A stretch of 44,144 bases of DNA from Phycisphaeraceae bacterium (GCA_021299385.1 JAJTGZ010000029.1:1-44144), one strand, 5' to 3'. Shown: positions 7,776 to 16,095, numbered from the stretch's first letter. Notes: generated from the letters alone by a model not told the origin. A program made the numbers and translations.

Positions 7776-8567
7776 ATGTCAATCGGTCAGAACCCGGTGA
7801 TGAAGCCCGAACTCTTTGAGAGCGCGGCGGGGAATGGGACGTGGTCCAATGACCTGGCGACGAAGGCCAACGTCATGACGATCGGGGGGACGGTCAACGC
7901 GACGTTTGTGCTGCTGCTGGCGTGCATCGGCAGCGCGGTGGGCTCGTGGATGCTGATCCAGAGCCAGGCGGTGCCGATGATTGGGCTGCTGCTCGGCGGG
8001 GTGGCGCTCGGGTTTGTGCTGGGGTTGGTGATGGTCTTTAAGCCTGCGGCGTCGCCGTTTGTGGCCGTGCCGTATGCGATTGCGCAGGGTGTTTTCCTGG
8101 GCGCGGTGAGCATGCTTTATGCCGAGCGTGCGGTGGATACCCGCTTTGGCGGCGCGACGGGTGGGATGATCGTTGCGAACGCGGCGATCTGCACGTTTGC
8201 GACGCTGGGCGCGATGCTGGGGCTGTACAAAGTCGGGCTGATCCGAGCGACGGCGAAGTTCAAGGCCGTGATGCTGGTGCTCAGCGGTGCGGTGTTGTTG
8301 TATGTTCTGGCGATGATCGGGATGAGTATCTTCGGGGTGATGCCGCAGAGCCTGATCGGTGGGCCTCTGGCGATCGGTATCGCGGTTGCGATCACGGTGT
8401 ATGCGGCGTTGTGCCTGATCATGGACTTTGACTTTGTCGAGCAGGGAGCGGCCAACGGTGCGCCCAAGCACATGGAGTGGTTCGCGGCGTTTGCGACGCT
8501 GGCGACGCTGGTGTTTATCTACCTGCAGTTCCTGCGTCTGCTGGCGCTGCTGAACAGGCGGAACTGA
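7776..8567 (+). CDS. Bax inhibitor-1/YccA-family membrane protein
   Basis: A 263-residue protein from the ATG that follows GGGGAG by six bases; the longer frame from 7698 lacks homology. The N-terminus has the MKPELF segment seen in bacterial BI-1-like proteins of the BaxI_1 type. Seven hydrophobic segments follow, including FVLLLACIGSAVGSWML and FVAVPYAIAQGVFLGAVS. Near the C-terminus is the acidic IMDFDFVEQGAANGAPKHME segment, where conserved aspartates of the family lie. Relatives form pH-sensitive calcium leak channels. The role in this organism is inferred only from the family. It follows the TIGR03790 gene by about 90 bases on the same strand. Confidence 0.9.
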   Translation: MSIGQNPVMKPELFESAAGNGTWSNDLATKANVMTIGGTVNATFVLLLACIGSAVGSWMLIQSQAVPMIGLLLGGVALGFVLGLVMVFKPAASPFVAVPYAIAQGVFLGAVSMLYAERAVDTRFGGATGGMIVANAAICTFATLGAMLGLYKVGLIRATAKFKAVMLVLSGAVLLYVLAMIGMSIFGVMPQSLIGGPLAIGIAVAITVYAALCLIMDFDFVEQGAANGAPKHMEWFAAFATLATLVFIYLQFLRLLALLNRRN

Positions 8568-8586
8568 GCCGGACAAATAAAGAAAG

Positions 8587-8622
8587 AACCCAACCCCTGC
8601 CCCTCCCCTCTGGGGAGGGGTT
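8587..8622 (+). repeat. 3'-end hairpin/G-quadruplex repeat, copy 3 (exceptional position)
   Basis: Short-loop copy with loop TCTG between CCCCTCCCC and GGGGAGGGG. It is the one clear exception to the orientation rule, since the genes on both sides run rightward. It lies between the BI-1 stop and the phosphatase start, so it forms most of the phosphatase 5' leader and provides its only GGAGG, 16 bases before the ATG. Confidence 0.85.
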
Positions 8623-8633
8623 ATGCTTTTGGC

Positions 8634-10634
8634 ATGAAATGGTGGCAATCGATCAAGTTCAAGATGGTGCGCGACCTGGCGTTGGCGGCGGTGGTGCCGT
8701 TGATGCTGTTTGCGGTTGTGAGCCTGGCGACGAGCTCGCGGTCGCTGGAGGTATCTGCCCGTGAGAACCTCGAGTTGGTTGCGCGTGTAACGGCGACGCG
8801 TCTGGACCAGCTCTTGGCCGGTGGTTCGGCGTTGACGGGGACGCTGGCGCGGGACGAGGGTGTAGTGGCGCTGTGCAGGCGGGCGGGTGCGGGCGGGGGT
8901 GTGGATGCAGCGGCGCGGGAGGCCGTTACGAGGCAGTTGAACGCCGGGCTTTTGGCCGATGCGCAGTTGGCGCAGGTAACGGTGTTGGATATGGGCGGCG
9001 TTGGGATCGCGAGCACGAACCCTGACGATGTGGGTTTGGACTTGAGTTTCAGGCCGTACTTCAAGGTCGCGGCGGGTGGGCGGGCGTATATATCAGATGT
9101 GCTGGTGGGGAATACGACCTTGCGGCCTGGGGTGTTTTTTTCGATGCCGGTGCGTGATGTGCCGGCGGACGCGGGGGAGGATGTGCGTTCGCGTGCGGCG
9201 GTGGTGGGTGTGCTGGTTGTGAAGTTGCAGGGTGAGAAACTCTGGGAGATCATCGAGGGTGCGCAGGTGGGGCGTGCGGGGTACACGGTTTTGATCGATG
9301 AGGTTGGCCTGGTGCTGGCGCACCGCAAGCACGAGCACATCTTTAGTTCGCTGGGTGTGTTGACAGATGAGCAGATCAAGGAGATCGACCCTGTGCGCCG
9401 GTTGGTGCGGGAGGGTGTGCCGAGCCTTGGGAAGGGGGCGTTGTGGGAGGTGGTGCGCAAGCAGTCTGCCGGGGCGGGGATGTTTACACTGCCCGCGGGG
9501 GTTGGTCAGGAGGGCGGTGAGTGGGCGGCGGGGTTTCACCGGATGAGCGCCAAGCCTTGGCGTGTGGTGGCGATCGAGCCGCAGAGCCAGTTTGCCGGGG
9601 CGGTGCTGGCGCAGCGGCAGACGCTGCTGACGGGCGTGGGGATTGTGGGTTTGTTGGCGGTGGTAGTGGCGTTGTGGCGTGCGAGAAGGTTGGTCGGGCC
9701 TGCGGTGGAGCTGACGGCGGCGGCGGAGAGGCTGGCCGGGGGGGACTTTGCCGCAAGGGTTGAGCCAAAGGGTGGCGATGAGATCGCCCGGCTTGGTGAG
9801 GTTTTCAATCAAGTTGGCCCGAGGCTCAAGGAGCAGGTGGAGTTGGCGCGTGCGATGCAGGTGGCGGTGGAGGTGCAGGATTCGCTGCTGCCGAGCGCAC
9901 CGCCGGAGGTTCAGGGGTTGGAGCTGGCTGGGCGGAGTTTTTACTGCGACGCGACGGGTGGGGATTACTACGACTTTTTGGCGACGCGGCAGCTGGGCGA
10001 TGGGCGCGTGATGCTGGCGGTGGGGGACGTGATGGGGCACGGGATCGGCTCGGCGTTGTTGATGGCCGCGACGCGTGCGGCGTTGTGGGCGGAGGTCGAG
10101 GACTGCAACGAGGTCTGCCAGACGCTGGCGCGGATCAACCGCGTGCTGGCGCGCAACGCCCGGCACGGCAAGTTTGTTACGCTGCAACTGTTCTGGTTGG
10201 ACCCTGTTGCGCGCACGGCGACGTGGGCCTCGGCGGGGCATGACCCGGCGATTGTCTATGACCCGGCGACGGAGACGTTCAGCGAGATGGAGGGTGGGGG
10301 CGTGCCGCTGGGCATCTTTGAGGACGCCGAGTATGAGTCGTACCACTCGGCGGTGCCGATGCCGTTGGGGGCGATCATCGTGATCGGGACCGATGGGATC
10401 TGGGAGGCGGTGGATCGGAAGAACAACCAGTTTGAGAAGGAGCGCCTTCGGCAGTTGATCCGCGAGAACGCCGGGCGCTCGTGCCAGGAGATTGCCACAG
10501 CGATTGTCGATGCGGTCAAGGCGTGGCGCGATGGTGGCGTGGCGACGGATGATGTAACGCTGATCGTCGCAAGGTTGGTGCCGGTGGGGGTGGGGGTGGG
10601 GGTGGGGGTGGCCACTGCGACGGCGGGGGCGTGA
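8634..10634 (+). CDS. RsbU-type sensor serine phosphatase (Cache-like, HAMP, SpoIIE/PP2C)
   Basis: A 666-residue protein. A first transmembrane segment is at about residues 14-30, followed by an extracytoplasmic sensor region of about 300 residues with Cache-like motifs (FRPYFKVAAGGRAYISDV). A second membrane segment is at about 331-347, then a HAMP linker with AAERLAGGDFAARV. From about residue 416 a SpoIIE/PP2C phosphatase domain begins (QDSLLPSAPP). Its metal-binding aspartates are in GGDYYDF, VGDVMGHGIG, GTDGIWE and DDVTLI. Such proteins dephosphorylate anti-sigma antagonists in partner-switching stress control. No partner kinase is in the window. The C-terminus ends in a Gly-Val run encoded by a GTGGGG microsatellite. 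Confidence 0.92.
   Translation: MKWWQSIKFKMVRDLALAAVVPLMLFAVVSLATSSRSLEVSARENLELVARVTATRLDQLLAGGSALTGTLARDEGVVALCRRAGAGGGVDAAAREAVTRQLNAGLLADAQLAQVTVLDMGGVGIASTNPDDVGLDLSFRPYFKVAAGGRAYISDVLVGNTTLRPGVFFSMPVRDVPADAGEDVRSRAAVVGVLVVKLQGEKLWEIIEGAQVGRAGYTVLIDEVGLVLAHRKHEHIFSSLGVLTDEQIKEIDPVRRLVREGVPSLGKGALWEVVRKQSAGAGMFTLPAGVGQEGGEWAAGFHRMSAKPWRVVAIEPQSQFAGAVLAQRQTLLTGVGIVGLLAVVVALWRARRLVGPAVELTAAAERLAGGDFAARVEPKGGDEIARLGEVFNQVGPRLKEQVELARAMQVAVEVQDSLLPSAPPEVQGLELAGRSFYCDATGGDYYDFLATRQLGDGRVMLAVGDVMGHGIGSALLMAATRAALWAEVEDCNEVCQTLARINRVLARNARHGKFVTLQLFWLDPVARTATWASAGHDPAIVYDPATETFSEMEGGGVPLGIFEDAEYESYHSAVPMPLGAIIVIGTDGIWEAVDRKNNQFEKERLRQLIRENAGRSCQEIATAIVDAVKAWRDGGVATDDVTLIVARLVPVGVGVGVGVATATAGA
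10583..10611 (+). repeat. GTGGGG hexamer microsatellite inside the phosphatase gene
   Basis: About four and a half GTGGGG units code for alternating Gly-Val at the extreme C-terminus of the RsbU-type phosphatase. Six-base slips would change the number of Gly-Val pairs without shifting frame. The run also has four G5 tracts, giving G-quadruplex potential on the sense strand. Confidence 0.9.
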
Positions 10635-10675
10635 GGGGGAAGAGGGTGTTTGGGAACTCTGGTCTGTGCGGTAGA

Positions 10676-10824
10676 GGCATTAAACCACAGAGACGCCGAG
10701 GCACAGAGAAGAGAGATGCAGGGGTTGTGAAGGATTCACAAGCCCACGTTGCTGGATTTTTCGGTGCCTTTGTGCCTTGGTGGTGGAATGTGTTTGCTGT
10801 GCAGGCTGGAAGCCTGCACCACCG
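10676..10824 (-). repeat. Period-9 inverted-array element, copy B
   Basis: It begins GGCATTAAACCACAGAGACG and continues in nine-base steps. After a spacer the inverse arm reads TTTTTCGGT, GCCTTTGTG, CCTTGGTGG, and it ends with the palindrome GCAGGCTGGAAGCCTGC. Copy C at 12573 begins with almost the same 20 bases. It lies 12 bases from the trmB stop. Confidence 0.85.
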
Positions 10825-10835
10825 TGAGTCAACCC

Positions 10836-11546
10836 TTAGCCCGTTGGGAGTTTGCGGAGTGTGGTGGCGTGGAACTCTCGGCCTTCGAGGCGGTACTTGC
10901 GCTCGAAGTTGGTGCCGACGACTTCGCCCTCGCGTGCGCCTAAGGGCCTGACGAAGGGGACCTCGGCGAAGGGCTTGTTGGTGGGGGCGTCGGCCGGTGT
11001 GCTCCAGCGGTCAAAGTGCTCGCGCATCCAGGCCCAGTAGTCGGCGTGGTCGGTGGCGACGCGGAGCTCGCCGAGGGGCTCGAGGACGCGGAGGGCGTCT
11101 TGCAGGAAGCGGTCCTGGATCATCCGGCGTTTGTGGTGGCGGGACTTGGGCCAGGGGTCGGGGAAGTAGAGGTGGATGGCCCGGCAGGCGTTATCGGGGA
11201 CGCGCCAGTGGACAAACTCCCCGGCGTCGAGGCAGAGCATGCGGATGTTTGTCAGCGCGGTGCGGCGGAGGCGGTCGGCGGCGAACGAGAAGAACTCGCG
11301 TTCGTACTCGATGCCGAGCCAGTTGGCGTCGGGGTGCTGGGGCGCTTCTTGCAGCAGGAAGGTGCCCTTGCCCGAGCCGATCTCTAGGTGCAGGGGGAGG
11401 GCGGGGTTGGGGAACCAGGCCTTGATGTCGATGTGGGCGAGTGTGGGGTTGTGCAGGAGGTCATCGGGCAGGCGCGGGAGGGTGGCGACGGGGACTTCAA
11501 TCCCGGTGGTGTCGATGGGCTTGCCGCGTGAGATGCCGAAGGACAT
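10836..11546 (-). CDS. trmB: tRNA (guanine-N7-)-methyltransferase TrmB
   Basis: A 236-residue protein that methylates N7 of G46 in the tRNA variable loop using S-adenosylmethionine. The AdoMet motif LEIGSGKGTFLL is at about residues 54-65, followed by GIEYEREFF. The family signature YFPDPWPKSRHHKRRM is at about 128-143, then ATDHADYW and the C-terminal TNFERKY. The length is normal for bacterial TrmB. It is transcribed toward the repeat at 10676-10824 and away from the adjacent tRNA-His gene. Confidence 0.96.
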   Translation of the reverse strand: MSFGISRGKPIDTTGIEVPVATLPRLPDDLLHNPTLAHIDIKAWFPNPALPLHLEIGSGKGTFLLQEAPQHPDANWLGIEYEREFFSFAADRLRRTALTNIRMLCLDAGEFVHWRVPDNACRAIHLYFPDPWPKSRHHKRRMIQDRFLQDALRVLEPLGELRVATDHADYWAWMREHFDRWSTPADAPTNKPFAEVPFVRPLGAREGEVVGTNFERKYRLEGREFHATTLRKLPTG

Positions 11547-11682
11547 GGGGGAGTAATAGGCGTGGGCTGGGGCGGCTGGGGGGCGGCTGGGGGGGTGGTT
11601 GGTGGTTGGGGACTACAAATCTGCGGGCGTGTGGCATAGAGTTACCGCTGGTATGTGGGCACCGTCGATCGGTGCGGCTGAT

Positions 11683-11756
11683 GGTGGTTATAGCTCAGTT
11701 GGTAGAGCACGGGGTTGTGATCCCCGGGGTCGCGGGTTCGAGTCCCGTTAGCCACC
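11683..11756 (+). tRNA. tRNA-His (anticodon GTG)
   Basis: The cloverleaf is complete. The acceptor GTGGTTA (11684-11690) pairs with TAGCCAC (11749-11755). G at 11683 is the extra G-1 facing C73 at 11756, the histidine identity element. The D arm is GCTC-AGTTGGTA-GAGC. The anticodon arm is CGGGG-TTGTGAT-CCCCG with GTG at 11717-11719. The T arm is GCGGG-TTCGAGT-CCCGT. The CCA end is not encoded; CTTTTT follows, which may help end transcription. Confidence 0.98.
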
Positions 11757-11784
11757 CTTTTTGTGATGAGAGGCTTGGAGATTT

Positions 11785-11953
11785 AACTCCAGAGGTCCCA
11801 GAGGGCCCGGAGGAATCTACTCAGGGGGCTGAGGGTCAGAGGTTTTCAGAGTTTTTTTGGGGGTGGGCTTGGGGAGGGCTTTGGCCGCAGCAAGCATTGC
11901 CAGCAGTCATTACTCCGCGTCCCTTCGCTGAACTTTGCGATCTCCGCGAACCT
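11785..11953 (-). repeat. Period-9 inverted-array element, variant D
   Basis: The left arm (about 11785-11813) runs in nine-base steps CTCCAGAGG, TCCCAGAGG, GCCCGGAGG. The right arm (about 11912-11953) runs CTCCGCGTC, CCTTCGCTG, AACTTTGCG, ATCTCCGCG. The arms are approximate inverses and are separated by about 100 bases. A related right arm stands alone near 36263. Hairpin copy 4 follows 25 bases later. I see no gene between the tRNA and the lipoprotein gene at 12055. Confidence 0.55.
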
Positions 11954-11978
11954 TTTTTGATAGGCATAGTGCGTGCGG

Positions 11979-12025
11979 AACCCCACCGCTGCCCCTCCCC
12001 GCCAAAACGTTCTGGGGGAGGGGTT
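11979..12025 (+). repeat. 3'-end hairpin repeat, copy 4 (long loop)
   Basis: Long-loop form. CCCCTCCCC and GGGGGAGGGG flank an inner GCCAAAACGTTCTGG palindrome-like segment. On the gene-sense strand one of the four G tracts is interrupted (GCGG), so G-quadruplex potential is weaker. It lies 30 bases from the stop of the lipoprotein gene that reads into it. Confidence 0.85.
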
Positions 12026-12054
12026 CTAAGGCGCGGGAAGGTTTGTTTGTTGGA

Positions 12055-12387
12055 TCACTCGTCCTTGGTGGGGACGGTGGTGATCTCGATCTGCGGGACG
12101 TTGTTGGGGAGTGCGGGGTTCTGGCGGAACTTGGCGCGGGCGTACATGGCTTCGCTGCCCATCTTCATGGCGACGTTGTCGCCCGAGGCCATGCCGAAGG
12201 CCGTGGCGGGGGGGTAGCCGGCGCGTGCGTAGGGGACGCGTTGGTAGGGTTGGTGGACGCGCGTGGTGTGCGTGAGTTGCGGCTGGTTGGAGTTGCTGGT
12301 TGCGACGGGCTGGGAGCTGCACCCGCCGGCGAGGGTGGCCAGTGTGGTGAGGGTTGCGGTGAGCAGGAGTGCGGGTGCGTGCTTCAT
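12055..12387 (-). CDS. Small lipoprotein, function unknown
   Basis: A 110-residue protein from ATG 12385-12387, which has GGAG at good spacing; longer frames run into repeats. The signal peptide ends in lipobox LAGGC with C23 as the lipidated residue. The mature part begins Ser/Asn/Gln-rich, then a Tyr/Arg-rich segment (HQPYQRVPYARAGYPP), then ATAFGMASGDNVAMKMGSEA, and it ends in a short beta-like stretch PQIEITTVPTKDE. I do not recognise a domain. It is a single gene, flanked upstream by 400 bases of repeats. Confidence 0.75.
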   Translation of the reverse strand: MKHAPALLLTATLTTLATLAGGCSSQPVATSNSNQPQLTHTTRVHQPYQRVPYARAGYPPATAFGMASGDNVAMKMGSEAMYARAKFRQNPALPNNVPQIEITTVPTKDE

Positions 12388-12572
12388 GTGAGCTCCGTTG
12401 TTTGCGTGAGGGTGCCGTGGATGTAATGTCGGTTTTCTGGCCGTCGGTGGCAAGGGAGGTGGGGGTGGTGGGTGTGGTGGTGTGCACTTGGGGCGTAGCA
12501 GACCGCGCAGCCGGTGCAGTCGGCAGGTGTGGGTGGTGTTCTCGGGCGTGGGTTGTGAGGGCGTGGGTTCAA
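12388..12572. other. Intergenic spacer with no gene recognised
   Basis: A G/T-rich stretch upstream of the lipoprotein gene and before the period-9 element. It should contain the promoter of the lipoprotein gene on the minus strand, but no convincing -35/-10 pair was found. The ORFs running through it have no ribosome site or recognisable protein features. Confidence 0.4.
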
Positions 12573-12737
12573 GGCATTGAACCACAGAGACGCCGAGGGA
12601 CAGAGCAGAGAGGTGCGGGATAAGAAAGATGCTGGGGTTGTGCAAGAAACACACACCCAACTTCCTGAATTTCTCGGTACCTTTGTGCCTCGGTGTTGAA
12701 GTCTGTTTGCCGTGCAGGGTGGAAGCCTGCAGCACCG
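12573..12737 (-). repeat. Period-9 inverted-array element, copy C
   Basis: It starts GGCATTGAACCACAGAGACG like copy B, has the inverse arm TTTCTCGGT, ACCTTTGTG, CCTCGGTGT, and ends with GCAGGGTGGAAGCCTGCAGC. Hairpin copy 5 begins immediately after it. Confidence 0.85.
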
Positions 12738-12782
12738 ACCCCACCCCTGCCGCTCCCTGCCAGAATGTTCTGTGGGGGGTTC
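12737..12782 (+). repeat. 3'-end hairpin repeat, copy 5 (long loop, diverged)
   Basis: ACCCCACCCCTGCCGCTCCC is followed by the inner palindrome GCCAGAATGTTCTG and a GGGGGGTTCT end. The outer arms have several mismatches. It lies 10 bases from the stop of the GT9 gene that reads into it. Confidence 0.8.
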
Positions 12783-12791
12783 TGGTGCGCG

Positions 12792-13922
12792 TTATGCCAG
12801 CACGCGGTCGAGGGCGTTGATGACGTTTTGGGTGTTGATGTTCTCGATGCGGCAGCGCTCGGGGTGGTCGTCGGCGACCTCGCTGGGCGGGAGTGTGGGG
12901 TCGGCCAGGATGCAGACCTCGCGTGGTACGCCGGGGGAGGTGAAGGAGTCGGGGAGGGTGGTCCAGCGTGGGTCGGTGGGGCCGAAGAGGGTTACGCAGC
13001 GTGTGCCCATTGCGGCGGCGATGTGCCTGGGGCCTGTGTCGTTGGTGAGCATGACGCGTGCGCGGCGGGTGACGGCCTTGAGTGAGCCGATGGTGCCGCC
13101 GAGGTCGGCTGTGGAGGCGACCATGGATTCGTCGGCTGGGTGGTTGAGCGTGATGGCCCGCTGGATGAGGGCGCAGAGGTCGCGTTCGCCGGGGGAGCCG
13201 TTGATGAGGACCTTCATCTTGTGCGTGGTGATGAGGTGGTGTGCGATGACTGCGAAGCGTTCGACGGGCCAGCGTTTGGCGGGGTTGTTGCCCCCTGGGT
13301 TCAGGAGGGCGAAGGGTTGGCCATTGGTGATGCCTGCGCGGTCGAGGACATCGTCGGCCAGGTGCTCCTGGCCGCGTGTGGTGCCGAGGGTGAGGGTGGG
13401 GGGTTGATCGGGGATTTGGACGCCCAGGGCTTGGATGAGGGCGTGTGCGGCGTTGAGGTAATACTGCACTGCGCTGACGGGCGCGTAGCCCCCTTCGCGT
13501 GCCCAGGGCGGTGTGCGGCGGCGCTGGGGTGTGAGTTTGTGGGTCAGCAGCAGGCCGCGGCCGTCGCGGTCGTAACCGACGCGGGTTTTGATGGAGGCGA
13601 GGCTGACGGCTAGTGCGCTGGCGAAGGAGTTGGGGAGCAGGAGTGCGGCGTCGATGCGCATGGCGCGGAGCCGTGCGGCGATCTTGGCCGGGCCGACGGC
13701 TGAGCGGCCGTCGGACTCGATGGTCTCGTCGTTGAGGTGGTCGAGGCCTGCGAGGAGCTCGGCTGCGCCTGGTCGGCCGAGGGTGATGATGATGCTTTTG
13801 GGCAGTGCGGCGCGGAGGAGGGCGAGGGTGGGCGTGGCCATGACCGTGTCGCCGACCCAGGAGGGGAGGTAGACGAGCACCCTGGGTGGTCTGGGGGGGT
13901 CGGTGGGCACTTGGTACATCAT
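12792..13922 (-). CDS. Glycosyltransferase family 9 (ADP-heptose:LPS heptosyltransferase-like)
   Basis: A 376-residue protein from ATG 13920-13922 (or the adjacent ATG); a longer frame would overlap the divergent DUF58 gene. It has two Rossmann-like halves. The N-terminal half has RVLVYLPSWVGDTVMATPTL, the GT9 hallmark glycine-Asp region. The C-terminal half has FALLNPGGNNPAKRWPVERF, then TNDTGPRHIAAAMGTRCVTL and LFGPTDPRW. These match WaaF/WaaC-type heptosyltransferases, which build the lipopolysaccharide core at the inner membrane. Planctomycetes have Gram-negative-like envelopes, so a role in LPS or another glycan is likely, but the donor sugar is uncertain. Confidence 0.92.
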   Translation of the reverse strand: MMYQVPTDPPRPPRVLVYLPSWVGDTVMATPTLALLRAALPKSIIITLGRPGAAELLAGLDHLNDETIESDGRSAVGPAKIAARLRAMRIDAALLLPNSFASALAVSLASIKTRVGYDRDGRGLLLTHKLTPQRRRTPPWAREGGYAPVSAVQYYLNAAHALIQALGVQIPDQPPTLTLGTTRGQEHLADDVLDRAGITNGQPFALLNPGGNNPAKRWPVERFAVIAHHLITTHKMKVLINGSPGERDLCALIQRAITLNHPADESMVASTADLGGTIGSLKAVTRRARVMLTNDTGPRHIAAAMGTRCVTLFGPTDPRWTTLPDSFTSPGVPREVCILADPTLPPSEVADDHPERCRIENINTQNVINALDRVLA

Positions 13923-13959
13923 TGCCGGTATCGGCGTGCGGCGCGACTTACGATCGCCG

Positions 13960-14994
13960 ATGCTGATCCGTCCGCAACACGGTGGCACGCGCTCGGCGGG
14001 GGACCTGCTGCCGGCGGAACTGGCGGGGAAGCTTGATGCGCTGGATGTGCTCTCGCGGCGGGTGCTGGCCGGGAAGATGCAGGGTGAACGCCGGAGCAAG
14101 CGGCGCGGGCGGAGTGTGGAGTTTGATGACTATCGCCCGTACACCGCTGGCGATGATCTTCGGCACATCGACTGGAACGTCTTTGCCCGGCTGGACCGCT
14201 TCTTCCTGAAGATCTTCCAGGAGGAGGAGGACCTGTCGGTGCACATCATCTTGGACTGCTCGGCGAGCATGCTGGCCGGGACGCCCTCGAAGATTTTGAC
14301 GGGCGCGCAGTTGGCGGCCGCGCTGGCGTATGTCGCGCTGGTGAACAACAACCGCGTGCACGTTGCGTGCACGGGGCTGCCAGCGGGGGCGGCGGGGGCG
14401 ACGCCCGGTGGGCTGCTGCGGTTGCAGCCGATGCGAGGGAGGGGGAGTGTGCAGGGTGTGGTGGGGGCGTTGGTGGGGGCGGTCAATGCGGCGGAGGGGG
14501 CGGGGGCGCGGGTGATGGACGCAAGGGGTTTCTCGGCGGACTTGCGGACATTGGCGATGACCCGGTCGGGGCGCGGGGTGGTGGTGATCGTGTCGGACTT
14601 GTTGTTGCCCGGTGGTGCCGGGCAAGAGGTGGGGGCAGAGGCGGGGTATGTTGAGGGGTTGAAGTTCTTTGCCGGCTCGGCGGGGTATGACGCGCTGGTG
14701 GTGCAGATTCTTGCGCCGGGTGAGATCGACCCGAGTAAAGAGGTGGTGGGCACCTCGGCGCGGCCTGCGCTGGTGGGGGATATGCGGCTGTTGGACGCCG
14801 AGACCTCGCGGGGGAGGGATTTGACGATCACGCCAGCGCTCCTGTTGGCGTATCGCAAGGCGGTGGAGGGGTTTGTTGAATCGGCGGCGGAGTTGTGCAC
14901 CCGGCATGGGATTCGCCATGCCCTGCTGACGAGCGACGCGGATATTCCGGGGTTTGTGCTCTCAGTCCTGCGCCGGCGTGGGTTGGTGGGGTGA
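13960..14994 (+). CDS. DUF58 domain-containing protein
   Basis: A 344-residue protein. Its start ATG lies 37 bases from the divergent GT9 start. The DUF58 core is clear: RSKRRGRSVEFDDYRPYTAG, then GDDLRHIDWNVFARLDRFF, then a von Willebrand factor A-like strand HIILDCSASML with a DxSxS-type metal site (Asp-Cys-Ser-Ala-Ser). A second vWA-like strand is GVVVIVSDLLLPGG. DUF58 proteins normally work with MoxR AAA ATPases in chaperone or metal-insertion complexes. No moxR gene is adjacent, so this copy is separated from its usual partners unless they lie outside the window. Confidence 0.93.
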   Translation: MLIRPQHGGTRSAGDLLPAELAGKLDALDVLSRRVLAGKMQGERRSKRRGRSVEFDDYRPYTAGDDLRHIDWNVFARLDRFFLKIFQEEEDLSVHIILDCSASMLAGTPSKILTGAQLAAALAYVALVNNNRVHVACTGLPAGAAGATPGGLLRLQPMRGRGSVQGVVGALVGAVNAAEGAGARVMDARGFSADLRTLAMTRSGRGVVVIVSDLLLPGGAGQEVGAEAGYVEGLKFFAGSAGYDALVVQILAPGEIDPSKEVVGTSARPALVGDMRLLDAETSRGRDLTITPALLLAYRKAVEGFVESAAELCTRHGIRHALLTSDADIPGFVLSVLRRRGLVG

Positions 14995-15017
14995 GTGGGT
15001 GAGTGGGGGGGGGAATG

Positions 15018-15043
15018 AAAAAACCCCCCGCGTGCGGGGGGTT
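15018..15043. terminator. Intrinsic terminator between DUF58 and prepilin genes
   Basis: A ten-base perfect stem AACCCCCCGC with GCGGGGGGTT has a two-base GT loop. A six-A run (15018-15023) on the left overlaps the stem base and becomes the U-tract when read leftward, so it works best for leftward transcription from the prepilin gene. It lies 24 bases after the DUF58 stop and may also end that transcript. Confidence 0.8.
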
Positions 15044-15079
15044 GGGCGATTGTGCTTGTGTTGGGCTAACTGTGAGGTC

Positions 15080-15115
15080 AACCCCACCCCTGCCCCTCCC
15101 CTCTGGGGAGGGGTT
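15080..15115 (+). repeat. 3'-end hairpin/G-quadruplex repeat, copy 6
   Basis: Short-loop copy with loop TCTG. It is 17 bases from the stop of the prepilin gene that reads into it and lies between that stop and the intrinsic terminator at 15018-15043. The element would therefore be kept in the 3' untranslated region of the mRNA. Confidence 0.88.
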
Positions 15116-15132
15116 CTTTAAGCACGATTGGC

Positions 15133-16095
15133 TTAGTCGGTGGTGTTGATGCGTTGGCTGCGCCTCTGGCCGCCGACGTTGATGGATTGGCCTGCGGAAC
15201 TGAGGTTGGAGAAGAAGAGGGCTTGGATGTCGTCCTTGACCAGGTCGCCGTGGCCGTCGCTGAAGACCCAGGTGCCCCCTTCGGTGCCGTTGTTGTCCAG
15301 GGGTCCGTAGTAGCCAAAGCGGTAGCCTGTGGGTTTTTCGACCGGGTCGCCGTAGAAGGCGCGGGTGCTGACATCAGGCCCGCAGGTTTCGTCGCCCCAG
15401 AGGGGGACGGCTTTGACGACGCCTGGCTCGTCGAGTTTGAGGCCGGCGAAGTACATGTAGGAGATGTTGTACCCGACGACCTCAGTCACGTTGGCGGGTG
15501 CTCTGGGGACGAAGCGTCGCCCTGGGCCGGAGGCCCAGTTGTCGTTGGTGCTGCTGGGGTTTCCGCCCCAGTACGGTTGCTGGACGTCGAGTTTGTCGTT
15601 GGGGTTGTACAGGACGCCGAAGCCGTCGATGTAGGAATCCATCGGGATTTTGGTCTGGTTGTTGACCGAGCCTGTATAGAGGCGGGCGCCACCTGGGGTG
15701 ATCTCGGGGCCGATGAATCCTGAGAAGCCCGGCTCGGTGCCGACCTGGTTGTTGCTAAAGAGGCCGGCGACGCCGCCCCAGCGGTTCTGGTTGGCGAGGT
15801 AGCCGTTGGGTCCGCCGAGGGCCGTGACGTCTGCGGGTGTCATGGGGTTGAGGGGGAACCACCCTTTGTAGTCGTTGCCGTAGCTGTTCATCGCAACGCC
15901 CATCTGGCGGACGTTGGAGAGGCTGGCGCTCAAGCGGGCGGCAAAGCGTGCTTTGGAAAGTGCTGGCAGGAGGATGCCCACCAGGAGGGCGATGATCGCG
16001 ATGACGACCAGGAGCTCGATGAGCGTGAACGCACGCCGGTGTCGACAGCAGGGATGTTGATGCACGATCGGGGCGCGAACAAACGTCGGGTACAT
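15133..16095 (-). CDS. Prepilin-type cleavage/methylation domain protein (type II secretion G-like)
   Basis: A 320-residue protein from ATG 16093-16095, which has GGAG six bases upstream; a longer frame lacks homology. The prepilin signal is textbook: a basic leader CCRHRR, then [20 protein letters not shown] with the +5 Glu (FTLIE), cleaved before the aromatic residue and methylated by a prepilin peptidase. The body matches the planctomycete expansion of G-like pseudopilins, with a [20 protein letters not shown] segment and, near the C-terminus, a [12 protein letters not shown] motif of the H-X9-DG class. These families are numerous in planctomycetes. Their individual roles are unknown; surface pilus or secretion structures are presumed. 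Confidence 0.93.
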   Translation of the reverse strand: MYPTFVRAPIVHQHPCCRHRRAFTLIELLVVIAIIALLVGILLPALSKARFAARLSASLSNVRQMGVAMNSYGNDYKGWFPLNPMTPADVTALGGPNGYLANQNRWGGVAGLFSNNQVGTEPGFSGFIGPEITPGGARLYTGSVNNQTKIPMDSYIDGFGVLYNPNDKLDVQQPYWGGNPSSTNDNWASGPGRRFVPRAPANVTEVVGYNISYMYFAGLKLDEPGVVKAVPLWGDETCGPDVSTRAFYGDPVEKPTGYRFGYYGPLDNNGTEGGTWVFSDGHGDLVKDDIQALFFSNLSSAGQSINVGGQRRSQRINTTD

